A stretch of DNA of 64,000 nucleotides, taken from positions 62,001-126,000 of the forward strand of contig CAIVDC010000001.1 of the NCBI GenBank assembly GCA_903904605.1. The letters are read 5' to 3'. This stretch comes from an uncultured Sterolibacterium sp. (GTDB lineage Bacteria > Pseudomonadota > Gammaproteobacteria > Burkholderiales > Rhodocyclaceae). Numbering within the stretch: the first letter of the stretch is position 1; each line of letters starts with the position of its first letter. The position numbers and the translations under genes were made by a program. The notes below the pieces were generated by a model. That model saw only the letters and a program-made list of their open reading frames with translations. It had not been told where the DNA came from and ran no database searches. Below are positions 33,543 to 42,808 of the stretch, in pieces.

Positions 33543-34522
33543 CGACCGTCGAGCGTAACCGTAACCGGCATTCCCTGGCGCAAGGAGGCATCAGGGTTCT
33601 GCACGATTACGCGGAGGCGGTAGACGAGTGCCGTCCTCAGATCGCTGGTTTCAACGGTCTTCGGCGTGAACTCGGCGTTGGGCGATACGAAGCCGACGAT
33701 GCCGTCATAGGTTCGTGCGCTTGAATCGCTGCGTATCCTCACCTTGGTGCCGGGCGCGATCTGCCCCAATTCGGGCTCGCTGACATAGGCACGTATCCAC
33801 ACCGGTTCGTTCAGCGAGAGGGTGAACACGGTGCTGCCGGCACCCAGCACCGTACCCGGCTCCACGGCACGCGTCAAAATCGTGCCGGGGGACGGCGTGC
33901 GCAATACCGTGTCGGCCAACTGCAATTGGGCATTGTCCATGACCGCTGCTGCGCGCTCGGCGTTGGCGTTGGCTTCCGCCACTTCTTCCTTGCGAAAGCC
34001 CTGGATCAACTCCTGGCTTTGCTGACGCGCGGCGACCCATTGGGCCGCCGCCTGGTCTCTCTGCGCTTGCGCATCGTCGAGAACGCGACGCGCAGCGGCA
34101 CCGGTACCGGTCAATAGCTTTTGCCGAGCCAGGGCTTGCTCCGCATTGAGCAGGGCAGCCTGACGGGCGTCGACGTTGGCCTTCGCCTGCTCTATGTCCT
34201 CATGCCTGGCGCCATGGCGATAAAGCTCGCGGCGCGCCTCGACGGCGGCCAGATTGGCGCTGGCATCCTTCAGCGCGATGCGATACGACTGGTCGTCGAG
34301 CTCGCCGAGCAGGTCGCCGGCGCGCACTTGTGCCCCCTCGTCCACATGCAGAGCCTTGAGTCTCCCGGCGACACGGAAGGAAAGGTTGACGGTCCGGATG
34401 TCAACATTGCCGGACAGCCGCAACGGTTCGCTCCTCGCCCGGCCCTGATACCACGCATAACCGGCCGAGGCGACCACGATGGCAGCCAGCCCGGCAAGAA
34501 TGACCTTCTTGTTCATGCTCAC
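33539..34522 (-). CDS. HlyD-family membrane fusion protein (YbhG-like)
   Basis: 327 aa. One N-terminal membrane helix (about 5-24) anchors a periplasmic adaptor with a lipoyl-like half (FRVAGRLKALHVDEGAQVRAGDLLGELD), a long coiled-coil hairpin (about 75-205), and the returning half (LRTPSPGTILTRAVEPGTVLGAGSTVFTL). It links the inner-membrane ABC permeases to the outer membrane lipoprotein. The best start is a GTG at 34522, five bases after AGGAG; an ATG at 34516 is possible but further away. First gene of the five-gene exporter operon. Confidence 0.88.
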   Translation of the reverse strand: MSMNKKVILAGLAAIVVASAGYAWYQGRARSEPLRLSGNVDIRTVNLSFRVAGRLKALHVDEGAQVRAGDLLGELDDQSYRIALKDASANLAAVEARRELYRHGARHEDIEQAKANVDARQAALLNAEQALARQKLLTGTGAAARRVLDDAQAQRDQAAAQWVAARQQSQELIQGFRKEEVAEANANAERAAAVMDNAQLQLADTVLRTPSPGTILTRAVEPGTVLGAGSTVFTLSLNEPVWIRAYVSEPELGQIAPGTKVRIRSDSSARTYDGIVGFVSPNAEFTPKTVETSDLRTALVYRLRVIVQNPDASLRQGMPVTVTLDGR

Positions 34523-34598
34523 ATTGCTCCTGAAGTAAGCCCCCTCTTGCCCGGGACTCCGGCAGCGGCGGCGCGGTCAGCACCCGCCATCGCCTTCA

Positions 34599-34861
34599 TC
34601 AACGGACCAGGCCAGGATAGAGCCTGGACGCAGCGGCCGGGAGCAGAAGGAAAACAGCCGACATGACGGCGGCAACCGCCTTGAGGCAGGCAGGCATCAA
34701 CTCCATCGGGCAAATGGCGTTCGACGCGAAGAACCGGGGCATGGTCAACACCTGGCCGGTACCGATGAACGCTCACGCGACCTGACGATGCAGACAATCA
34801 TCGGGGTGAAGTTGAAAGAAATGGACGAGCCCGGGAGCACCGCAAGCGCAACGCTGGCCAT
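34599..34861 (-). pseudogene. Decayed ABC-2 permease remnant (DrrB-type), frameshifted
   Basis: No intact gene lies between the exporter operon and the sensor kinase, but the minus strand preserves pieces of an ABC-2 permease. One frame (from about 34861) reads ...SSISFNFTPMIVCIVRSRER. A shift near 34772 continues as FIGTGQVLTMPRFFASNAIC, then PMELMPACLKAVA, ending at a TGA (34599-34601). Intact permeases of this kind carry RERFMGIGQVLTMPLFFASNAIYP and LMPxWL in that order, so the match is specific. The 5' three quarters of the gene are gone. It may be a relic of an earlier exporter replaced by the present operon. Confidence 0.65.
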
Positions 34862-34974
34862 GACTCCAAAGTCTCATCGTATCCCGATCTGCGGTCCGAT
34901 GGCAACCGGATGCACCGAGAAGGGCGAACGGCGTCTATTGACGCAGCGGCGGCGATGGCATACGGTGCCACTTT

Positions 34975-36504
34975 ATGAACACGTCAAGTTCTCCGCCCGA
35001 CACCGCAGAACAAATTACCGACGCCGGACGTCTGCGCGAACATTACCTGAGTGCGCTGATAGACAACATTCCCTTCCTGGTCTGGCTTAAGGACAAGAGC
35101 GGCCGCTATGTCGCCGTCAACCGGCCGTTCGCCGAATCCTGTGGTTATTTCTCCAGCGAGCAAATCGAGGGACGAACCGATTTCGATATCTGGCCCGGGG
35201 ATCTCGCCGCGGCTTATCGGGCCGACGATCAAGCCGTTCTGGCCGGCGGCATACCGAGGATCTTCGAGGAACCCGTGGAGGTCGATGGCAGCCGGGCCTG
35301 GTACGAAACCTACAAGTCGCCCGTTGCAATCAACGGGCGCGTGATCGGCACCGTCGGCTTTTCCCGCGACGTCACAGCCCGCAAGATGGGGCTGGCCGAA
35401 CTGAGGTCGAGCGAAGAGCGCCTGCAGTTGGCGAAGACCGCCGCGAATCTGGGCATCTTCGATCACGACATCGCCAGCGGCAAGATCGTCTGGGACGAAC
35501 GCCTGAGGGAGATATGGGGGGTCGGGCCGGACGAGCAGATATCCGTCGCCACGTTCATGGACGGGGTGCACCCCGATGACCGCGCCGCGACGAAAGCGAC
35601 CATCAATGAAGCACTGGATCCCCATGGCAGCGGCGAATACTTCGTCGAGTACCGGGTGATCAAGCGCATGGAAGGCAAAGTGCGCCATGTCGCTGTCAAC
35701 GGTCAGGTGTTTTTTGAAGCCGGGCGCGCCGTCCGGCTGGTCGGCACCGTGAGGGACATTTCCGACCAGGTACGGCTGGCCAAGGAGGTGCGCGAACGCC
35801 GCAGCGAGATGGAACTGCTCGTGAAGCGGCAGGTGGCGGCACATACGGCTGCGGCAATCGCCCACGAACTGAACCAGCCCATGGCCTCGATTTCCAATTA
35901 CAGCGAAGCGGCGCTGCGCATGTTGCGCGAAGGCGCGAAGAACCCCGACAAGCTGAGGCGCGCCCTGGAAGGCGCCATGGAACAGGCGCAACGCGCGGGT
36001 CGGACCCTGCACGAACTGCTCGACTTCCTGCACAAGGGGCAAGCCGCTTCGGAACTGGTCGACCTCAACGACGCTGTCCAGGAGGCGCTCGCCATCGCCA
36101 GCGAAAACGGCTATGGCGGATTTCACCCATCGCTCGAACTGGAGCGCGACCTTCCTCCGGTCAGGGCGAATCGTCTCCACCTGCAGAAGATCCTGGTCAA
36201 CCTGCTGCACAACAGCGTCGAGGCCATGCGCGCTGCCGAGGTGCCGGCCGGAACCCTGGCCATAAAGGTGCAGGCCTTGATGGCCGAGAAGATGGCGCAG
36301 GTCACCGTGCAGGACAACGGCCCCGGTCTCGGTGAAAAGACGGCCCAGCACATTTTCCAACCCTTCTTCACAACCAAGCCCGAAGGTATAGGGCTGGGAC
36401 TTGCCATCAGCCGAGCGCTGGTGGAGGCTCATGGCGGGCAGCTCTGGGTCGATCAGGAAACAGGCCCCGGCGCCACGTTTCACTTCACCTGGCCCTTTGC
36501 CTGA
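34975..36504 (+). CDS. PAS-domain sensor histidine kinase (FixL-like)
   Basis: 509 aa, no transmembrane helix. Two PAS domains (about 25-135 and 145-265; DNIPFLVWLKDKSGRYVAVNRPF begins the first) precede a HisKA-like dimerisation region with H297 in AAIAHELNQPMASISNYSEAAL and an HATPase_c domain with NLLHNSVEAM, DNGPGL and GIGLGLAISRALVEAHGG. This layout fits soluble FixL-type kinases that sense a small molecule or redox state. No heme-binding histidine was identified with confidence. Its stop overlaps the response regulator start (TGATG). Confidence 0.87.
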   Translation: MNTSSSPPDTAEQITDAGRLREHYLSALIDNIPFLVWLKDKSGRYVAVNRPFAESCGYFSSEQIEGRTDFDIWPGDLAAAYRADDQAVLAGGIPRIFEEPVEVDGSRAWYETYKSPVAINGRVIGTVGFSRDVTARKMGLAELRSSEERLQLAKTAANLGIFDHDIASGKIVWDERLREIWGVGPDEQISVATFMDGVHPDDRAATKATINEALDPHGSGEYFVEYRVIKRMEGKVRHVAVNGQVFFEAGRAVRLVGTVRDISDQVRLAKEVRERRSEMELLVKRQVAAHTAAAIAHELNQPMASISNYSEAALRMLREGAKNPDKLRRALEGAMEQAQRAGRTLHELLDFLHKGQAASELVDLNDAVQEALAIASENGYGGFHPSLELERDLPPVRANRLHLQKILVNLLHNSVEAMRAAEVPAGTLAIKVQALMAEKMAQVTVQDNGPGLGEKTAQHIFQPFFTTKPEGIGLGLAISRALVEAHGGQLWVDQETGPGATFHFTWPFA

Positions 36505-37115
36505 TGAACGGCGCGACGGTTTTCGTGGTCGACGATGATCCCGCAGTTAGGGATTCCCTGGAGCTTCTGCTCGAACAGGAGGATCTCGTCGTCCTCACCT
36601 TCGACAGCGCGGAGGCCTTTCTGGCCGGCTATCGTCGGGCGCCGCGCAGCTGTGCCATCGTCGATATCCGCATGAACGGCATGAACGGCATTCAGTTGCA
36701 GGCCGAACTTTCGAGGCGCGGCACCCTGATGCCGCTCATCTTCCTCACCGGCCACGGCGACATTCCCCTGAGCGTCCGCGCAATCAAGGCCGGTGCGGTC
36801 GACTTCCTGACCAAGCCGGTCATGGGGTCTGCGCTGCTCACCAGCGTGGCAGCCGCGCTGCGCGAGAGCGAGCGCTTGAGCCTGCAGGCGGAAGCCCATC
36901 AAACCGCCGCGACCAAGGTCGCCAGCCTGACCGAACGTGAAAGGGAAGTGATGGCCCTGGCCGTGGAGGGACTGCCCAACAAGGAAATCGCCCGCCACCT
37001 GGGCATCAGCCACCGGACCGTGGAGATTCACAAGGCGCGGATCATGCACAAGACCGGCGCCGACACTTTGCTCGACCTGGCCCGCATCGCCGAGGCGGGC
37101 GGACTGCGCCCCTGA
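36504..37115 (+). CDS. LuxR/FixJ-type response regulator
   Basis: 203 aa. The receiver domain (1-120) has the acidic pocket D10-D12, phosphoacceptor D54 (AIVDIRMNG), conserved Thr in FLTGHGDIP and K104 (FLTKPV). A LuxR helix-turn-helix follows: LTEREREVMALAVEGLPNKEIARHLGISHRTVEIHKARIM. It is FixJ-like and translationally coupled to its kinase gene, so the pair forms a two-component system that switches transcription. The adjacent nitroreductase gene is a possible target. Confidence 0.92.
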   Translation: MNGATVFVVDDDPAVRDSLELLLEQEDLVVLTFDSAEAFLAGYRRAPRSCAIVDIRMNGMNGIQLQAELSRRGTLMPLIFLTGHGDIPLSVRAIKAGAVDFLTKPVMGSALLTSVAAALRESERLSLQAEAHQTAATKVASLTEREREVMALAVEGLPNKEIARHLGISHRTVEIHKARIMHKTGADTLLDLARIAEAGGLRP

Positions 37116-37235
37116 CCTCATAGCAAGGCGTCGGGCGACGGATGCCGTCTTCGGCGAGGACATAAGTGTTCGCACGGATTTCCCGAATTCGGCATTGCGG
37201 ATAGCGTGTCGACTTTGCCCGAAGGAAGTCCGATC

Positions 37236-37823
37236 ATGCGCACGCCAAACACCGGCTTGAACGTTTTCGAAACGATCCTGGCGCGGCGTTCGGTGCGCAG
37301 TTACCGGCACGCAATCCTCGACCGCGCCACCGTGGGCTCGCTGCTCGAAGCAGCCGTGCGTGCGCCCACGGCGGTTCATGAGGAACCGTGGGCATTCGTC
37401 ATCGTTCAGGACCGGCAGCTGCTGCATCGCCTGTCGGAACGGGCGAAGCCGCTGTTCGCCGAGGAAGTGCGCCGCGCGGGCTTGGAGCGGGCCGGCCATG
37501 CCTTCGATGCCTTCGCCAGCCCGGATTTCGACATCTTCCACGATGCCGGCACTTTGATCGTGATCTGCGCCAAGCCCATCGGCCCTTTCGTGGCAGCCGA
37601 CTGCTGGCTTGCCGCGGAAAACCTGATGCTGGCCGCGTGCGCCATGGGACTGGGAACCTGCGTCATCGGTTCATCCTTGCCGGCGCTGAATCTGGCGGAG
37701 ATGAAGGCGGAACTGTCCATTCCTGCCGACTACTCGGCCATCGCTCCCATCGTCGTCGGTCATCCCGGCGGCGCGACCCCGGCGACCCCGCGGAAGCAGC
37801 CTCTCATTCTCGGCTGGCACTGA
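37236..37823 (+). CDS. Nitroreductase-family flavoprotein
   Basis: 195 aa. It begins with TILARRSVRSYRHAILDRATVGSLLEAAVRAPTA, the FMN-binding start of the family, followed by PWAFVIVQD and, near the C-terminus, NLMLAACAMGLGTCVIG. Such enzymes reduce nitro compounds, quinones or enones with NAD(P)H. The ATG at 37236 has AAGGAAG seven bases upstream; a GTG at 37206 is an alternative. It follows the two-component genes by 120 bp and may be regulated by them. Confidence 0.83.
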   Translation: MRTPNTGLNVFETILARRSVRSYRHAILDRATVGSLLEAAVRAPTAVHEEPWAFVIVQDRQLLHRLSERAKPLFAEEVRRAGLERAGHAFDAFASPDFDIFHDAGTLIVICAKPIGPFVAADCWLAAENLMLAACAMGLGTCVIGSSLPALNLAEMKAELSIPADYSAIAPIVVGHPGGATPATPRKQPLILGWH

Positions 37824-38072
37824 AAGTCGAAGCCTCGAGAAGATAAGCGATCCCGGTCGCGGCAGGGGAGTGGCCGGAGTGGCTCGAGGCCGGCGACCGC
37901 TGCGCTGCCATCCAGGTCGATGCCACTGCCGTTGTCGACGGCTGGCCGCAAGCCATGGGCGAAGGGAAATCCGCAGTCCGGTGAACTGCAGAAGGATTAA
38001 GCTGGCGGCGCGCCACCTGAGAAAAAAGGAATATATTGTGCCCTCATCTCCCCGCCGCTCTCGCGCCACGCC

Positions 38073-39329
38073 ATGAATTATTTCGGATGGTTGCCCCCTC
38101 AGGGGACACAGATTGTATTCGTGCTGTTCCTGTCGTTCATTATCGGACTGGAACGGGAAGAGCGAAAAGCAAAGGATGACCACTACGCATTCGGAGGCGT
38201 GCGGGCTTACCCGCTGATCGGACTCATCGGCTATTCCATGGCAGTGCTCTCCGCGGGCGAACTCCTGCCACAGGCTCTGGGTTTTGCCGTCGTTGCCGGA
38301 TTCTTGCTGATGTCCTACTGGCACAAGCTCGCCTCCTCCGGCTACTCCGGCGTCACTTCAGAGATGTCCGGCCTGGCCACCTACCTCGTGGGCGCCCTTG
38401 TCTATCGCGAGATGTTCTGGATCGCCACCACGATAACCGTGTCGAGCGTTCTGTTGCTGGAACTCAAAGCCGCGCTGGAGGATCTGGCCAAGCGGATCGA
38501 AACGACGGACATTCTCACGTTTGCCAAGTTCCTGCTTTTGTCTGCGGTCATTCTGCCGGTATTGCCCAATAGTCAAATAAGCCAGTTCCAGATCAACCCC
38601 TTCAAGACCTGGCTCGTCGTTGTCGCAGTGAGTGCCGTTTCCTACGGCAGCTACGTACTTCAGCGACTGACCAAGGCTCAAGGCGGCGTCATCCTGGCGG
38701 CGTTGCTGGGCGGTGCCTATTCTTCGACGGTCACGACCGTGGTCCTCGCCAAAAAATCGAAGATCGAAGATCGACCCAGGTTGTTTGCCGGAGGGACCCT
38801 GATTGCGTCGGGGATGATGTATCTGCGCCTGGCCATCCTGCTGGCGCTGTTCAACCGGGATTTGATGTATCGGTTGGCGCTGCCCTTCATAGTGCTGGCG
38901 GGACTGGCCATTGCGGTCGGTTGGCTGTGGTCCCAACGGGGAGACGACAACGCGGGGCCGGCGAGCGGGGAGACCGAACTCAAGAATCCGCTCGAAATCA
39001 GTGCCGCGCTGTTCTTTGCACTGCTCTTTCTGGCTATGCTGATAGCCACCCACCTGGCCGTAGAATACCTCGGCAAGTCGGGCGTCTATACGCTTGCGGC
39101 GGTCATGGGAGTCACCGATGTGGACCCCTTCATCATGGGCATGACGCAGGCGACTCCGGCGCTGACGCCACTGCAACTGGCATCGTCCGCCATCCTGATC
39201 GCGGCGTCCAGCAACAACGTCGTCAAGGGCATTTATGCCTACGCGCTGTCTTCCCGGCAGACAGGCAGACAAAGTCTGTACTTCCTGCTGGGCTTGGCGG
39301 CATTGGGCCTGATCCCACTGCTTTGGTGA
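38073..39329 (+). CDS. MgtC/SapB-DUF4010 family membrane protein
   Basis: 418 aa with about eleven predicted helices. The N-terminal 140 residues match the MgtC/SapB domain (FIIGLEREERKAKDDHYAFGGVRAYPLIGLIGY). The C-terminal part (about 175-390) is DUF4010, with GGVILAALLGGAYSSTVTTVVLAKKS and GVTDVDPFIMGM. MgtC proteins are linked to magnesium stress and acid or phosphate homeostasis; the function of the MgtC-DUF4010 fusion is unknown. It has about 250 bp of non-coding sequence upstream, in which nothing distinct was recognised. Confidence 0.85.
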   Translation: MNYFGWLPPQGTQIVFVLFLSFIIGLEREERKAKDDHYAFGGVRAYPLIGLIGYSMAVLSAGELLPQALGFAVVAGFLLMSYWHKLASSGYSGVTSEMSGLATYLVGALVYREMFWIATTITVSSVLLLELKAALEDLAKRIETTDILTFAKFLLLSAVILPVLPNSQISQFQINPFKTWLVVVAVSAVSYGSYVLQRLTKAQGGVILAALLGGAYSSTVTTVVLAKKSKIEDRPRLFAGGTLIASGMMYLRLAILLALFNRDLMYRLALPFIVLAGLAIAVGWLWSQRGDDNAGPASGETELKNPLEISAALFFALLFLAMLIATHLAVEYLGKSGVYTLAAVMGVTDVDPFIMGMTQATPALTPLQLASSAILIAASSNNVVKGIYAYALSSRQTGRQSLYFLLGLAALGLIPLLW

Positions 39330-39369
39330 TCGCGGAAGCTTCCCCCTTCGGATTGGTGGCGTGCCGTTT

Positions 39370-39957
39370 ATGAATGATCGAATTCGCCATCTACTCAGCC
39401 AGATCGCCATCCTCGAAGCGGAGCTGCAGACGACGCTGCACGAACAGGAGGCCAATGCGCTCTTCCAGATCAAGGGAAAGCGCGTCGAATTCGAGCATTC
39501 GATCAAGGAAGCCCATCGCCGGCTCAAGACGGGGCTGTTCCGATGGCTCGTCAGCTACCGTCCCCAGAACCTGCTCACCGGGCCGATTATCTACGCCATG
39601 ATCATCCCTCTGCTCGTTCTCGATCTCTTCGTCAGTTTCTATCAGGCGACATGTTTCCCGATTTATCAGGTCGCAAAGGTACGGCGCAGCGATTATCTCG
39701 TGTTCGACCGGCAGCATCTTGAATATCTAAATTTCATAGAAAAATTTCACTGCACCTATTGTGCCTATGGGGCCGGGTTGATCGCCTATGTCGGCGAGAT
39801 CGTGGCGCGAACCGAACAGTATTTCTGCCCGATCAAGCACGCGCGCAAGATACTGGGCACCCATTCTCGCTATGACCGCTTCCAGGAATACGGCAATGCC
39901 GAGAACTACGAAGCCCGACTTGAAGATTTCCGAGTCGCGCTGGGCAGAAAGAAGTGA
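39370..39957 (+). CDS. Hypothetical protein with coiled coil and one or two membrane segments
   Basis: 195 aa from the ATG at 39370; a GTG at 39361 is also in frame. Residues 1-55 are predicted coiled coil (RIRHLLSQIAILEAELQTTLHEQEANAL). Residues about 72-95 are hydrophobic (PIIYAMIIPLLVLDLFVSFYQA) and would cross or insert into the membrane. The C-terminal half has five or so cysteines, including FHCTYCAYGAG and QYFCPIKHARK, which could bind metal. I recognise the protein as a recurrent proteobacterial hypothetical but cannot name a function. It lies 40 bp behind the MgtC-DUF4010 gene. Confidence 0.65.
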   Translation: MNDRIRHLLSQIAILEAELQTTLHEQEANALFQIKGKRVEFEHSIKEAHRRLKTGLFRWLVSYRPQNLLTGPIIYAMIIPLLVLDLFVSFYQATCFPIYQVAKVRRSDYLVFDRQHLEYLNFIEKFHCTYCAYGAGLIAYVGEIVARTEQYFCPIKHARKILGTHSRYDRFQEYGNAENYEARLEDFRVALGRKK

Positions 39958-40025
39958 GCCCTCGATAACGCAGAGGGAGCTGCGAAGGCCGCGACAGGCC
40001 AGCCTGCGGCAGCCATTGATCCCTG

Positions 40026-41027
40026 TTATGGTGCTGCGGATGGCTCCGTCGCGGGGGGCACCTTCGACCAGCTCGGGCCCGGGTCGAACTCACGCATCCG
40101 GCGCGCGATGTTTTCCGTGTGCCGCCCCAGGTTCTTCTGATAGACGATACCGTCCTGATTCACGATGAAGGTCATGATGCCCGAGTCGCCCGGATGCGCC
40201 GGGAAAGCCACCAGGGCGAAGCCGCCGCTCATGCGGCCGTCCACCAGATAGTCACGGGCGCCATCCGGCGCATGCGCGCCCTGGCGTTTCAGGATTCTGT
40301 AGAAGTAACCGTGGTACGGTGCAGCGCCATGCTGCACCGCTTTGCCGGCCAGGTAACCCGCCGCCCGTGCACGGGCGACAAGAGGCCCCATGGGACTTTC
40401 CGGTTCCCCGGCGGCGATCGGCCAATAGAGCCCGTCCCGTTTGTCCGGGCTGCTCATGAAATGCTGCGCGTACTCGACCTGTCCGTCACTGCGCCGAACC
40501 AGAGCCGCAAAATCGCGCTGGGCGTCGACGTAGGCGCGGCACACCTCGATTGCGTCGAGTTCGTTGCGGCCGATGCGGCGGTCGATGACCGCTTCGACGC
40601 CGGCATGGGCGTCGAAGCGCCACAACCGGCCATGCCTCACCATCGGTATCGGAAACGGCCACTCCTTCTCTCCGACGATCAGCAAAGCGCGAGAATCGCC
40701 TTGCGGCTCGATCCGGTGCGCCTCGTCGTAAGCCGCAACGAATTTCGCGCGGCCCAGCCTGTCCGCCACCGGGTCGCCCGAAAACACCAGTCGCCGGCCG
40801 GCTCTCCCGAAGATCTTCAGCAGTTGTTGCGGACGGTCGGCACGCGCCGCCTCGACCAGAGCCTGCACGGCTTGAACGGCGCTGTCGAAGCCGATCTGGC
40901 GCGGGCTGCTGGCGGCCGTGCCGGCGATGGGCAAGAGCGTCAGGCAAATCGTCGCGATGACCGCGACCAGAGCCGATCCGGAGCCCTCAGACCGGCTTTT
41001 GCTTTGACTGATGTCTAGGCTATTCAT
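40026..41027 (-). CDS. DUF2950 family exported protein
   Basis: 333 aa. A hydrophobic N-terminal segment (about 20-40, ALVAVIATICLTLLPIAGTAAS) is a signal peptide or anchor. The remainder matches DUF2950, with FDSAVQAVQALVEAARADRPQQLLKIFG near the start and GGFALVAFPAHPGDSGIMTFIVNQDGIVYQKNLG near the end. GAGGAAACC precedes the ATG. DUF2950 and DUF3300 genes are often found side by side, as here, so the two probably act together in the envelope; the function is not known. Confidence 0.82.
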   Translation of the reverse strand: MNSLDISQSKSRSEGSGSALVAVIATICLTLLPIAGTAASSPRQIGFDSAVQAVQALVEAARADRPQQLLKIFGRAGRRLVFSGDPVADRLGRAKFVAAYDEAHRIEPQGDSRALLIVGEKEWPFPIPMVRHGRLWRFDAHAGVEAVIDRRIGRNELDAIEVCRAYVDAQRDFAALVRRSDGQVEYAQHFMSSPDKRDGLYWPIAAGEPESPMGPLVARARAAGYLAGKAVQHGAAPYHGYFYRILKRQGAHAPDGARDYLVDGRMSGGFALVAFPAHPGDSGIMTFIVNQDGIVYQKNLGRHTENIARRMREFDPGPSWSKVPPATEPSAAP

Positions 41028-41060
41028 GGTTTCCTCGCATCGTGCGGGCAATGGATGTCA

Positions 41061-42311
41061 TCAGCGATCTCTGCGGATGGCTCGGCCCGCTGGGCTTGCC
41101 TGGGGAAGAGGTCCGGCCTGCCGCGGCGCCATGACCGGCTCTCTGCGCATCGGCGGCGCCTGGGACTCGCGGCTGGCGCGTCCGCGTTCGGCCTCCCGCT
41201 GAACTTCGCGCCCGCGATCGATCCCGCCGAAAGCGGCGGAGGGCTGCGGCGAGCTGGGCCGAACCGGCGCCTGACGCTTGACGGATCCCGGTTGTGGCGT
41301 TTGCCGGCCATCCCGGCCGGGACCGCCTCGCTGTCCGCCGGCGGCTGGAAGCTGCGGCATCCCAAGGTCGGGGCGAACGGCCGATGGTGCGACTGGACTC
41401 GGGGCCGCGCCCTCGAAGCCGCGGTAGGCTCGCCGGGTTTCCGGCGAGTTCCCGGGCTGGCCGAGGAATCTCTGCCGCGACCGGTCTTCGCGATAGGCGA
41501 CCCCGCGGCGATGGACAGGGTCGTGCTGCCAAGTCGCGGCAGCAGCGTGTGCAGGACGACGCCCGCCGTTGATGGCCGTGTAGCGGCCATCGTCGATCCG
41601 GATCCTGTGATTGCGCCAATCGCACTCGTCCCAGCCCCAAAGCGGCATGACGATGGCAATGCCCGTGCTGAAACTGATACCGCCGTATACGAGGGAACCG
41701 TAGGCCGGGTAGCCCGGAAAGTAGTAAGGCGGGTAGTCGGGGTAAGGCCAGTCGCCGTAGACGCTCGCCGTATCGTAGGATGGCAAGTAGATGAGCTGCG
41801 GATTTGCCGGTTCGATGGTCGTCGCCGCGCCATCCGAGGACACCAGCGCTTCGGGCGTCGAGTACAAAGTACCGGCCGAGCGGGCCTGGGCGCGTAACCT
41901 CTGGACCGAATCCATCACCTGCGCCTGCTGCGCCAAAAAGGCATCGCCGAGCTGCTGCAGCCAGCCCGGCTGACTGCTCATCATCTGCAGGGTCTGCGGA
42001 AAGACCAGCAGCGATTTCACGCTGGGATCCCAATCCACCGACTGCAGAGCGACAGCCAACTGATCACCGTTGAGGCTGGCGTTGCCGGGTTCCTGAAGCC
42101 AGCGGGTAGCCTCTACGACTTCGAGAGGATAGGTCGACGCCATCAGGATTTGTCCGAGCAACGGATCCGGGTAGAGCGCGATCGGAGCCAGCAGCTGGTC
42201 CAGCTGCGGCGGCGTGAACGGCTCCGCGGTCTGCGCGTAGCCGGCCGCCGGCATGAGCAAGGCGAGCACGGTGACGAGCCCCGCCGATACACGGGACAGC
42301 GCTGCCCTCAT
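41061..42311 (-). CDS. DUF3300 family exported protein
   Basis: 416 aa. The signal peptide (about 1-26, ending AAGYAQ) is followed by the DUF3300 domain: PFTPPQLDQLLAPIALYPDPLLGQILMASTYPLEVVEATRWL, then PQLIYLPSYDTASVYG and a Tyr/Pro-rich YPDYPPYYFPGYPAYG. From about residue 265 the protein is low-complexity, rich in Arg, Pro, Gly and Gln, and probably disordered. It overlaps the stress protein gene by four bases and precedes DUF2950 by 33 bp. Envelope location is inferred from the signal peptide; the function is unknown. Confidence 0.82.
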   Translation of the reverse strand: MRAALSRVSAGLVTVLALLMPAAGYAQTAEPFTPPQLDQLLAPIALYPDPLLGQILMASTYPLEVVEATRWLQEPGNASLNGDQLAVALQSVDWDPSVKSLLVFPQTLQMMSSQPGWLQQLGDAFLAQQAQVMDSVQRLRAQARSAGTLYSTPEALVSSDGAATTIEPANPQLIYLPSYDTASVYGDWPYPDYPPYYFPGYPAYGSLVYGGISFSTGIAIVMPLWGWDECDWRNHRIRIDDGRYTAINGGRRPAHAAAATWQHDPVHRRGVAYREDRSRQRFLGQPGNSPETRRAYRGFEGAAPSPVAPSAVRPDLGMPQLPAAGGQRGGPGRDGRQTPQPGSVKRQAPVRPSSPQPSAAFGGIDRGREVQREAERGRASRESQAPPMRREPVMAPRQAGPLPQASPAGRAIRRDR

Positions 42312-42763
42312 GATGATTCCGCTTGGGCATAGCGCACCAGAAGAACGGGCACCGGACTGGTACGGATGACCGCTTCGGCATCGCTGCCCATGAAGAGATG
42401 GCTCACCCCCCGGCGCCCATGGGTGCCCATCACGATCAACTCTGCGGGCCAACTTTCGGCTTCCTTCACGATCACGTCCGCGACCCTTCCAGCCATGATC
42501 TCCGACATGACGGTGTCCGCATCCAGGCCTTCGGCCTTTGCGGCGGCCTTTGCCTTTTCCAGCAGGGTCGTGCCGCTGCTGCGAAGCATCTCCAGCCAAT
42601 CGGCGAGATTGATCGATGTCGGTTCGACCGTCGCAAAAAAGGTATCGACCACATGGAGGAAGCGCAATCGTGCCTTCTGGTCCTTGGCCAGGCGGATCGC
42701 CTCGGCCACGCCATGGTCCGAGGTGGGGCTGCCATCCACTGGCGACAGAATTCTCTTGTACAC
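42308..42763 (-). CDS. Universal stress protein (UspA family)
   Basis: 151 aa, one Usp domain. The N-terminal KRILSPVDGSPTSDHGVAEAIRLA and the C-terminal ATP-binding signature GTHGRRGVSHLFMGSDAEAVIR are intact, so it belongs to the ATP-binding subgroup. Such proteins help cells survive starvation and respiratory stress. It lies 45 bp after the hydrogenase protease gene and is coupled to DUF3300 by a 4-bp overlap, so the three downstream genes may be transcribed with the hydrogenase operon. Confidence 0.9.
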   Translation of the reverse strand: MYKRILSPVDGSPTSDHGVAEAIRLAKDQKARLRFLHVVDTFFATVEPTSINLADWLEMLRSSGTTLLEKAKAAAKAEGLDADTVMSEIMAGRVADVIVKEAESWPAELIVMGTHGRRGVSHLFMGSDAEAVIRTSPVPVLLVRYAQAESS

Positions 42764-42808
42764 GATCGTTCTCCTTTCCTGCTCCGGTTCATCGGCGATG
42801 ACATCAAT

